A stretch of DNA of 64,000 nt from SVTX01 sp045612105. GTDB taxonomy: Bacteria > Bacillota > Clostridia > Oscillospirales > CAG-272. Positions 43,855 to 50,414 of this stretch are shown piece after piece. The notes beneath the pieces were generated by a model. The model saw only the letters and a list, made by a program, of their open reading frames with translations. It did no database searches and was not told where the DNA came from. The DNA is taken from NCBI GenBank assembly GCA_045612105.1, contig JAZKYL010000116.1, positions 1 to 64,000 on the forward strand. Direction: 5' to 3'. The position numbers were made by a program, and so were the translations under genes. Within the stretch, counting starts at the first letter, position 1, and each line of letters begins with the position of its first letter.

Positions 43855-45138
43855 ATGGACGTAAATTACAAAAATCAAAAGCGGTATAAGACCGCAAAAT
43901 ATCCCATACGTCAGCCGATATATCTGACCTGGCTTATTCAGGTGCTGTCTCAGATGATGCTTCTCGGCAAAGAGCACAAGGTAGAAAAGATCGGTATGGA
44001 AGGCTTGAAGCCGCCATATATTCTGCTTTCAAACCATATGTCATTCGTTGACTTTGAGCTGATAAGCGAGGGAACATACCCCGCGAGAGTCAACAACGTG
44101 GTCAATATAGACGGCTACTATATGCGCCCCTGGCTTATGGAGTGGATAGGAGCTATATGCACCAGAAAGTTCACTACCGATTTTCATCTTGTCAAATCGA
44201 TCCGGCACGTTATCAAAAAAGGCGATATACTTTGTATGTACCCCGAGGCGAGATATTCGCCCTGCGGCACTACCTCGTATTTGCCCGACTCACTGGGTTC
44301 GCTTGTCAAAATGAATAAAGTACCTGTGGTGGTGGCAATACATAGAGGCAACTTCTTGCACGCGCCCTTCTGGAATTTCAGACAGAAGAGAAAGGTGCCG
44401 ATGCATACCACACTGACTCTGACGCTGACCGCCGAGGACGTGGCAAAAATGACTCCCGCCGAGATCAACGCAGTTCTTAAAAAGGCATTCGAGTACGACG
44501 ATTACAAATATCAGAAGGACAACGGCATACTTATCACCGAAAAATTCCGCGCCGAGGGATTGCACAAAATACTCTACAAGTGTCCTAATTGTATGGCTGA
44601 ATCAAGGATGCAGTCTGCGGGAACCGAACTTTTCTGCCCCGATTGCGGAAAGAAGTGGACGCTTCTTGAAACGGGATACCTCAAGGCAAACGAGGGCGAG
44701 ACCGAATTCGATCATATCCCCGATTGGTTTGAGTGGGAAAGACTGCAGGTGAGAGAAGAGATCGAGAGCGGAAAATATTCTTTCTCCGACGAGGTTGACG
44801 TTCACTCAATGCCGCGTTGTTATAGCTTTATCCCCCTTGGCAAGGCAAGGCTGACACACGATCTTGAAAACGGCTTCGTCCTTGAAGGGCATTACAGAGG
44901 ACAGGACTATAGGATTCAGCGCACACCGCTTCAATCCAACAGTTTGCACGTTGAATATGATTTTCCCCACATCAAGCCCTTTGATTGCGTGGATATTTCC
45001 ACCGAAAACGACTCCTTCTATTGTTTCCCCACCAAGGAAAACGTGGTGACCAAGCTTGCGTTTGCAACCGAGGAGATATATAGGATCAAGAGTGAAAACA
45101 CTCGAAAAAAGTCTGATTCGCTGAGCGCAAAACAATAA
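43855..45138 (+). CDS. PlsC-like acyltransferase with a zinc-ribbon domain
   Basis: A 427-aa protein. The first about 220 residues show the acyltransferase box NHMSFVD (His-x4-Asp) near residue 61 and the PEARYS substrate box near 127, as in 1-acylglycerol-3-phosphate acyltransferases of phospholipid synthesis. From about 242 a zinc ribbon follows (CPNC, then CPDC), then a further 160-residue domain with no known motif. The added C-terminal half is not part of ordinary PlsC and could bind a partner or a lipid carrier. The gene is monocistronic. Confidence 0.8.
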   Translation: MDVNYKNQKRYKTAKYPIRQPIYLTWLIQVLSQMMLLGKEHKVEKIGMEGLKPPYILLSNHMSFVDFELISEGTYPARVNNVVNIDGYYMRPWLMEWIGAICTRKFTTDFHLVKSIRHVIKKGDILCMYPEARYSPCGTTSYLPDSLGSLVKMNKVPVVVAIHRGNFLHAPFWNFRQKRKVPMHTTLTLTLTAEDVAKMTPAEINAVLKKAFEYDDYKYQKDNGILITEKFRAEGLHKILYKCPNCMAESRMQSAGTELFCPDCGKKWTLLETGYLKANEGETEFDHIPDWFEWERLQVREEIESGKYSFSDEVDVHSMPRCYSFIPLGKARLTHDLENGFVLEGHYRGQDYRIQRTPLQSNSLHVEYDFPHIKPFDCVDISTENDSFYCFPTKENVVTKLAFATEEIYRIKSENTRKKSDSLSAKQ

Positions 45139-45179
45139 AATAAAATCGACGTCGGATAAAACCGACGTCGATTTTATTT
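45138..45179. terminator. Bidirectional terminator
   Basis: AAATAAAATCGACGTCGG pairs with CCGACGTCGATTTTATTT (18 bp, 6-nt loop) between converging genes. Confidence 0.93.
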
Positions 45180-45180
45180 A

Positions 45181-46128
45181 TCATTTATTCCAAATCGGCT
45201 CAAAGGCTCTTACTGCCTTATAGTAGCCCTCCTGATCCTTGGGGAAAGCAAGTCCGTGACCCGCGCCCTTTGCGATAAAAAAAGTCTTTTCGGTAGGACA
45301 GACGTCGTACATTTTTTGACTCATATAGCAGGGAACAAAATCGTCGGTGTCACCGTGTACAAAAACTATCGGTATCTTGCAACGCTTTACCGCCTCGATA
45401 GGCTCGCATTTGTTGGGGTCAAATCCTGCGAAAAGTATGCCGCCAAGTCTCACAAAGGGATATGCCAGCTTCACGGGCAGATGCATTTTTTTGATAACCT
45501 CGCAAATGATCTCCTTGGTCGATGAATAGCCGCAATCGGCAAGAACGCAGAGAACGTTCTCAGGCAGCTCCTCACCCGCCGCCAAAAGTACAGTTGACGC
45601 ACCCATGGAAATGCCCGTGATCAGTATTTTTTGCTCTTTTCCAAAGCGTTTGTTGGCAAAATCGATCCAATCAAGGCAGTCCAGCCTTTCCTTATATCCA
45701 AAGGTGATAACGTGACCGTCACTGTTTCCGTGGGCTCTCTGACTGACGATCAAGGTATTTCTTCTCAACTTGAAGCAGCGCTCAACACCGCCGCTGAGGT
45801 CGCGTTCGGCATTTCCCTTGTAGCCGTGGAACATAATCTCAAGGGGCGCACCCGGTTCGTATTCATAATACTTACCGCGGAGAGTCAATCCGTCGCGCGA
45901 CTTAATCTTGACCTCCTCACAAGGCATGGCTCGCAAAGAATCCTGCCATCTTATCATGTCCTCGCGGAATTCTTCGTAAATATCTCCGTCGGGTATGTCG
46001 TATTCGCCCTCGGGCAAAGGCTTTCTTTTCGGGGAATAGAACGCCATCATAAAACAGATGAACGCAGTGCCAATGATAAGTAAGGCAAGCACCGCGATTA
46101 TTATTAAAATTATGTAAATAGGTTCCAT
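45181..46128 (-). CDS. Alpha/beta hydrolase, membrane-anchored
   Basis: A 315-aa protein with an N-terminal membrane helix (about residues 4-27), then an alpha/beta hydrolase fold. It shows HGYKGN (oxyanion region), nucleophile GISMG, the acid in HGDTDDFVPC and the catalytic His in GAGHGLAF. The start is ATG at 46128 behind GGAGGC; an upstream in-frame ATG lies over the promoter. It could be a lipase/esterase or peptidase of the serine hydrolase type. A promoter is at 46157-46185. Confidence 0.85.
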   Translation of the reverse strand: MEPIYIILIIIAVLALLIIGTAFICFMMAFYSPKRKPLPEGEYDIPDGDIYEEFREDMIRWQDSLRAMPCEEVKIKSRDGLTLRGKYYEYEPGAPLEIMFHGYKGNAERDLSGGVERCFKLRRNTLIVSQRAHGNSDGHVITFGYKERLDCLDWIDFANKRFGKEQKILITGISMGASTVLLAAGEELPENVLCVLADCGYSSTKEIICEVIKKMHLPVKLAYPFVRLGGILFAGFDPNKCEPIEAVKRCKIPIVFVHGDTDDFVPCYMSQKMYDVCPTEKTFFIAKGAGHGLAFPKDQEGYYKAVRAFEPIWNK

Positions 46129-46156
46129 AAAGCCTCCGTTTGTGTCTTTGTAAAGA

Positions 46157-46185
46157 ATTATAGCCCCAAAAACAAAATATTTCAA
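46157..46185 (-). promoter_or_regulatory. Promoter of the hydrolase gene
   Basis: On the minus strand TTGAAA (46185-46180), 17-bp spacer, TATAAT (46162-46157). Confidence 0.8.
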
Positions 46186-46192
46186 GGACGTG

Positions 46193-46861
46193 CTACGTTG
46201 TCTTGTTAAAACGAGACCTGCTTTTAATTGCCGATCCCAATGCCATTTGCGGCAACGCGCTTATTTCACTGAAACCATACCAGCTAAGACGTCGCAGATC
46301 TATCTTTTTTCTTTCCAATGCTTTAAGCTGTATGTCGTGCTTCATCTGATTTTCATCCGCTTTGATGCCGAAAAGATATTCCTTTAATTGGACGATTCTG
46401 TAGCCGGGATTCGTGTTGTCGGTATCATAATACGTGAATTTTTCTCGGGATATATCAAGTATCAATATAGGTCTCTTTACGGCATTTATCTCCCTTAAAT
46501 AAATCGACGGCTGCAGAAAAATATAATTGCCGCTTTCATCAGCAAAGAAATTTTCACAAAAATTCATTCCCTCGGTAACGTTTAAAATCAATTTGGGGTT
46601 AGTTTTGTTTCTTAAGATTGCCAAAAAGCCTACGTAATTGCACATGCTTGTCTCTAAAATCGAATAGATGCAGCATAGGGTGTCATTTTGATCGATTTGG
46701 AAGAATTTATCATATATGCCGGAGAAGCTGTGACGATTATCCCATAATGGGAGACATGAAAAATCAAAATTCCAATCAGTGTGGCGGTGGTCTTCGTAAG
46801 TATCGAGGTGTTTTGGGGGAATTTTTGGGGGAATGTCTTTTTCGGTTTGTCCCTTTTTCAT
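46193..46861 (-). CDS. Hypothetical protein
   Basis: A 222-aa soluble protein with many aromatic residues (SCLPLWDNRHSFSGIYDKFF) and a basic C terminus. I recognise no domain. It has a good AAGGAGG before the ATG and its own promoter at 46908-46936, so it is a real gene. It lies 65 bp upstream of the hydrolase gene, which also has its own promoter. Confidence 0.6.
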   Translation of the reverse strand: MKKGQTEKDIPPKIPPKHLDTYEDHRHTDWNFDFSCLPLWDNRHSFSGIYDKFFQIDQNDTLCCIYSILETSMCNYVGFLAILRNKTNPKLILNVTEGMNFCENFFADESGNYIFLQPSIYLREINAVKRPILILDISREKFTYYDTDNTNPGYRIVQLKEYLFGIKADENQMKHDIQLKALERKKIDLRRLSWYGFSEISALPQMALGSAIKSRSRFNKTT

Positions 46862-46907
46862 ATTGCCTCCTTTTTCATGTAGAGATACTATTTAGCTTTA
46901 TAGTCAT

Positions 46908-46936
46908 ATTTTAGCATAAACTCCACGATTTTTCAA
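46908..46936 (-). promoter_or_regulatory. Promoter of the hypothetical gene at 46193-46861
   Basis: On the minus strand TTGAAA (46936-46931), 17-bp spacer, TAAAAT (46913-46908) with an extended TG before the -10. Confidence 0.75.
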
Positions 46937-47083
46937 TATGAAAATATGATTTGCGCAGAAAATCAGGGAAAATATGTTGCCCAAACGGCTCGAAAAGCAG
47001 TCTGTTTTACAGCATTGGTACTGCTCAAATCGCATTTTGGAGAAAAAAGACGAAAACTTTTTTGTTTTTTTCGCTTTTAGGGG

Positions 47084-47112
47084 TTGACAAACACACAAAT
47101 TCGTGATATAAT
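47084..47112 (+). promoter_or_regulatory. Promoter of the tRNA-Leu/tRNA-fMet unit
   Basis: TTGACA (47084-47089), 17-bp spacer, TATAAT (47107-47112): perfect consensus, 26 bp before tRNA-Leu. Confidence 0.92.
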
Positions 47113-47138
47113 GAAATGCACGGACGGAGATATAAGTT

Positions 47139-47227
47139 GCCGGTGTGGCGGAATTGGCAGACGCCCGGGACTTAAAATCCCGTGATATGAAAATATCGTA
47201 CCGGTTCGAGACCGGTCACCGGCACCA
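47139..47227 (+). tRNA. tRNA-Leu (anticodon TAA)
   Basis: Acceptor GCCGGTG pairs with CACCGGC, anticodon stem CGGGA/TCCCG around CTTAAAA (anticodon TAA), a class II variable arm, and an encoded CCA. A 15-nt palindrome GCACCACCGTGGTGC starts within the 3' end (47222-47236) and may affect 3' processing. Confidence 0.93.
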
Positions 47228-47270
47228 CCGTGGTGCAAACAAGGGGGGCGGCAAAAGTCTCCTACAATAT

Positions 47271-47320
<50 letters not shown>

Positions 47321-47348
<28 letters not shown>

Positions 47349-47408
47349 ACGAAGGCATCCAAAAGGATGCCTTTTTTCGTTGGTTGCGGGGATGGGATTT
47401 GAACCTCA
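47321..47408. repeat. Large inverted repeat made from the tRNA-fMet 3' half
   Basis: The last 28 nt of the tRNA-fMet gene (47321-47348) recur as an exact reverse complement at 47381-47408. The arms extend by ACGAA/TTCGT and enclose a GGCATCC/GGATGCC hairpin, giving a nearly continuous stem. The inner hairpin with its T-run can act as a terminator. The outer part makes the tRNA 3' end able to pair with its own mirror copy. Confidence 0.9.
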
Positions 47409-47605
47409 TTATCTTCGAATTGTACTGACCGACGAGCGTAGCTCGTTGGGGGAGCGAACCGAAGCGCCGCCGGTGGCGGATGAAGCGAGGCGAGCGAGTG
47501 GCAGCGGTCGAAATTTTGTGAGCGAATGCGAACTGAAAATTTCGGGCACCGCAACAGGGCAAGCAAACGTGAAGCGTTTGTGAGAAGAACCCGTAAAATA
47601 TCGCG

Positions 47606-47669
47606 CCGCGAGACCTTACGAAGCCTTATGCGCCTGCTTGCGCCCTGAAAAATCCCCTCCCCGCAACCA
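47606..47669 (+). repeat. tRNA-fMet tail relic A
   Basis: It ends in the last 18 nt of tRNA-fMet with one mismatch (47652-47669, ending CCCCGCAACCA), preceded by a CCGCGAGACC...GCCTTATGCGCCTGC segment that recurs at 50302-50332. Confidence 0.7.
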
Positions 47670-47803
47670 AAAAGAAAAGTCGCGTAAGCGGCTTTTTCTT
47701 TTTGTACTCTTCACTTTTCACTCTTCACTTTTCTCTGAATCCCCTACGCGACTTTTCCAGAGAAGAGATAAGAGAGAAGAGAGAAGAGAGAAAAGAAAAG
47801 GTA

Positions 47804-47847
47804 GGGGCTGGCTCAAATACAAAAATTTGAGCCAGCCCCTTCTTTTT
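47804..47847 (+). terminator. Strong terminator-like hairpin
   Basis: GGGGCTGGCTCAAAT pairs with ATTTGAGCCAGCCCC (15 bp, 6-nt loop), followed by TTCTTTTT. The gene it once served is not evident. Confidence 0.85.
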
Positions 47848-47853
47848 GGTTCT

Positions 47854-47868
47854 GAGTGAGATCTGCCC
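47854..47868. repeat. Dispersed repeat GAGTGAGATCTGCCC, copy 1
   Basis: Found directly behind the T-run of a terminator. A second exact copy lies at 53266-53280, also behind a terminator; similarity extends upstream over TTCTTTTTG. Confidence 0.75.
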
Positions 47869-48074
47869 ATCGGAGCTCCGAGGAGGTGATGGGTTTTCTT
47901 CGGCTTCCGTAATCGGTAAAGCTTTATAAATGGTTGGCTTTAACTCGCCGACCTCAATTCTGTGAGGATCGGCAACATCTTTCTACGCATGCCTTTATAT
48001 TATTTTCAAGCATTTTTTTCAATATTTACTACTTCAAAATGGTTCATACCGTTCCGGAAACACGAATTTTCTCA

Positions 48075-49091
48075 TTAAATATTACTCCAATCAAACAACA
48101 CGCCGATGGGGAAATTTTTGTCGTTTGCAAGTCTTTCGTAAACCTTGCCCGCTTCGGTCGGCGAGTGAATCTCACTGATCATATCCTTGAAATTCAATCT
48201 CTTTCCTCTTATAAGATTCAGAACGGTTTGCAAGTCGTCCCTATCGGTCCAGAGACCTGCGGAGGATTCATTTCTGGGACGCGCATTTGTGTGTGCGCCT
48301 ATGAGAGAGATTCCGGGTCCGTGAACCTTTGCGTAATAATCAATTTGGAAATTTGAGCTTCTGGTACAGCCCAAAAGCGCAACTCTGCCATACTGTTTCA
48401 TGCAATCAAGCGCCTGTATCAAGCCGATGCCAAGGCCTGTCACTTCAATGCAGACATTCACTCCACCGCCGGTCAAGGATCTAACCTTTCTCGCAAAATC
48501 GTCTTCCGTGGGGTCTAATGCAAAATCCGCGCCCATTTTCAATGCTAAATCTCTGCGATCTTTTATAGGATCAACGGCAACGATAGGATAAGCGCCTCCC
48601 GTCTTTAACTCCTGAACAGCAAAAATGCCGAGCATACCAAGTCCCATGACCATAGCAGATTCACCTATCTCAAGCTTTGTCTTTCTGATCGCCGCAAGAG
48701 GGAAGATAGAGATAAACGCCATAGATGCTTCAGCCGACGGTACGTCATTCGGGATTCTGAGAACATTATTTGCACTTATGGTTATATTCTTTTTGTGCTT
48801 TCCGTGATAAACGATAACTCTGTCTCCTACCTTGACGTTCTTAACACCTGTTCCTATCTCTGTAACAACGCCTGCCGCGCTATATCCTGCGGTTCTCGGG
48901 AAAATCGCTTCATCATCCTCGGAAACGTTAGTGCCGGGTCTCTGTCCGATCAGGTTTGCCTTTTCGGTGCCTGGGCTGATTGCAGAATATTCAAGGCTTA
49001 CGGTTACTTCATTCTCATTCGGTGAAAGGCACTCTGAATCCAAAAGCTCTGCAACGCATGGCTTTGTGAATACGATTTGTTTTGTTTTCAT
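48075..49091 (-). CDS. MDR-family zinc-binding-type dehydrogenase
   Basis: A 338-aa medium-chain dehydrogenase/reductase. The N-terminal GroES-like domain includes GYSAAGVVTEIGTGVKNVKVGDRV. The Rossmann motif is MGLGMLGIFAVQ near residue 150. The classic catalytic-zinc Cys/His (GxCGTD) is replaced by SPGTEKANL, so it may be a zinc-independent sugar or polyol reductase-like member. The start is ATG at 49091 (MKTKQIVF) behind GGAGG; an upstream start would cross the promoter. It is divergent from an AraC gene with overlapping promoters. Confidence 0.85.
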   Translation of the reverse strand: MKTKQIVFTKPCVAELLDSECLSPNENEVTVSLEYSAISPGTEKANLIGQRPGTNVSEDDEAIFPRTAGYSAAGVVTEIGTGVKNVKVGDRVIVYHGKHKKNITISANNVLRIPNDVPSAEASMAFISIFPLAAIRKTKLEIGESAMVMGLGMLGIFAVQELKTGGAYPIVAVDPIKDRRDLALKMGADFALDPTEDDFARKVRSLTGGGVNVCIEVTGLGIGLIQALDCMKQYGRVALLGCTRSSNFQIDYYAKVHGPGISLIGAHTNARPRNESSAGLWTDRDDLQTVLNLIRGKRLNFKDMISEIHSPTEAGKVYERLANDKNFPIGVLFDWSNI

Positions 49092-49128
49092 GTCGATTAC
49101 AACCTCCGCATGTATTTGATGTATCATT

Positions 49129-49168
49129 ATTATACCATCTTGACATATAGCGAACAATATGCTATACT
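49129..49168. promoter_or_regulatory. Overlapping divergent promoters with a shared operator-like repeat
   Basis: Plus strand: TTGACA (49140-49145), 17 bp, TATACT (49163-49168) for the AraC gene. Minus strand: TTGTTC (49157-49152), 17 bp, TATAAT (49134-49129) for the dehydrogenase. Between them lies TATAGC-N9-GCTATA (49146-49166), an inverted repeat placed to control both. Confidence 0.75.
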
Positions 49169-49222
49169 TTAAAAAACAGATACGATTCTACATATTTCAA
49201 CGCTAAAATCAGGGGTGAGATT

Positions 49223-49993
49223 ATGGAACAGACACTTTTCTGCAAAACCTTTTTATTCCGAACGATTCGGCTGAATTCCTTTCGCCACTCTGACAACTCA
49301 AATGGAATTCCGTGCCATTTCATTGCACGGATGCACAGCGGCAGCGCTATCATCCGTGCCGTGTCGGGAGAGGAGCTTCATCTTCGCGCGGGAGATATAT
49401 TCTATCTGCCTATGGGACTTCAATATCACTCCTACTGGATGACAGACGAAACGGGGGACCGTTCGGTTTCCTGGGAAACCTATGGCTTTACACACTTACC
49501 CGTACCGAATGAAGCACGGTACGCTATGCAAAAAATTTTTCCCTCGGAAGAGGCAGTTGGGTGGCTGGACCGTCTTGAAAAGGATCAGGAGGTTTCCCCT
49601 GCCTCGGTGGGATATTTGTATCTTTTCTTGTCGGAGGTACTACGTAGCTTGCGCGTTTCCGACTGTGATCCAAAGGCTGCTCTGTTCCGGAAGGCTTTTG
49701 ATTATATCCAAAAACACGAAAGCTTTGCTGTACCGGAGGTGGCTCGGGTATGCGGCATAAGCGAATCGGGATTGTACGCTCTGTTTCGCGACTATGCTCA
49801 CACGACTCCTGTTGAAATCAAGCACCGCATCATTGCCGAGCGCGCCGTTGCTCTGCTGACCACCACCAATCTGACCATTGAAACGATCGCTTCCGATCTG
49901 GGTCTTTGCTCTTCTGCTTATCTGCGAAGGATACTCAAAAAACAAACGGGACGCACTCCATCACAAATCCGTAAGGACTCAAAGTTTATGTAA
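49223..49993 (+). CDS. AraC-family regulator
   Basis: A 256-aa regulator with an N-terminal cupin (LHLRAGDIFYLPMGLQYHSYWM) and a C-terminal AraC DNA-binding domain (about 155-250; VPEVARVCGISESGLYALFRDY and TIETIASDLGLCSSAYLRRILKKQTGRTPSQIRK). It is divergent from the dehydrogenase gene and likely controls it through the shared operator. No SD is obvious other than GGGGTGAG upstream of the ATG. Confidence 0.88.
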   Translation: MEQTLFCKTFLFRTIRLNSFRHSDNSNGIPCHFIARMHSGSAIIRAVSGEELHLRAGDIFYLPMGLQYHSYWMTDETGDRSVSWETYGFTHLPVPNEARYAMQKIFPSEEAVGWLDRLEKDQEVSPASVGYLYLFLSEVLRSLRVSDCDPKAALFRKAFDYIQKHESFAVPEVARVCGISESGLYALFRDYAHTTPVEIKHRIIAERAVALLTTTNLTIETIASDLGLCSSAYLRRILKKQTGRTPSQIRKDSKFM

Positions 49994-50100
49994 GCTTTTT
50001 CAACGGCACCTATTTTGTCAACACTTGAAATTACCCAAATACTGAAAAGCCTTGATTTTATTGACTTTTCTGCCTTGCATCTATTAAGGCGGTACAACAC

Positions 50101-50143
50101 AATAAATATCCCCCCGTGTAGTAGTAACGGGGGGATATTTATT
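50101..50143. terminator. Terminator of the AraC gene
   Basis: AATAAATATCCCCCCGT pairs with ACGGGGGGATATTTATT (17 bp, 9-nt loop). Confidence 0.85.
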
Positions 50144-50234
50144 GCGCTTTTTGGGGATATCAGGACGGTGTTTTGGACGGTGAAAACGCGAAAACATATA
50201 TCCTGTCAAGGATATCGATTTTAAGTGGCACATC

Positions 50235-50266
50235 GTTAGAGCACCTCATAACCCGGAGATCATGGG
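50235..50266 (+). repeat. tRNA-fMet relic B (anticodon arm)
   Basis: CTCATAACCCGGAGATCATG matches the anticodon loop, 3' stem and variable loop of tRNA-fMet (47310-47323) with one change, but the T-arm and acceptor are missing. Confidence 0.6.
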
Positions 50267-50358
50267 CGAGCAAGCAAAAACGATTGAGTATCGTTTTTGC
50301 ACCGCGAGACCGCACTAAGCCTTATGCGCCTGCGGAGGGCAATGAAAGAACCTTATCT

Positions 50359-50397
50359 AAAAAAAGAACACAGACCAAATTGACTGTGTTCTTTTTT
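50359..50397. terminator. Bidirectional terminator of the InlB-type lipoprotein
   Basis: AAAAAAGAACACAG pairs with CTGTGTTCTTTTTT (14 bp). Confidence 0.88.
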
Positions 50398-50414
50398 ATG
50401 TTTATACCATTTTT

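Larger units (their letters stand above)
47349..48074. repeat. Gene-free accessory stretch with tRNA relics, hairpins and a purine tract
   Basis: No gene is supported. After the inverted tRNA copy, 47409-47450 resembles a decayed tRNA body on the minus strand. Short hairpins follow (CGAAATTTT/AAAATTTCG near 47508-47545, CAAACG/CGTTTG near 47563-47580). A tRNA-fMet tail relic lies at 47606-47669. An inverted repeat AAAAGTCGCGTA/TACGCGACTTTT (about 47674-47758) flanks a pyrimidine-rich run, followed by an almost pure purine tract at 47757-47801. A terminator is at 47804-47847. Confidence 0.6.
49994..50414. repeat. Gene-free stretch with terminators and tRNA-fMet relic
   Basis: It contains a 26-bp repeat (50077-50102; second copy at 53196-53221 with two mismatches), a 17-bp terminator stem (50101-50143), a tRNA-fMet anticodon-arm relic (50235-50266, CTCATAACCCGGAGATCATG), a GCAAAAACGAT/ATCGTTTTTGC hairpin (50274-50300), a segment shared with relic A (50302-50332), and a terminator at 50359-50397. 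No gene is seen. Confidence 0.65.
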
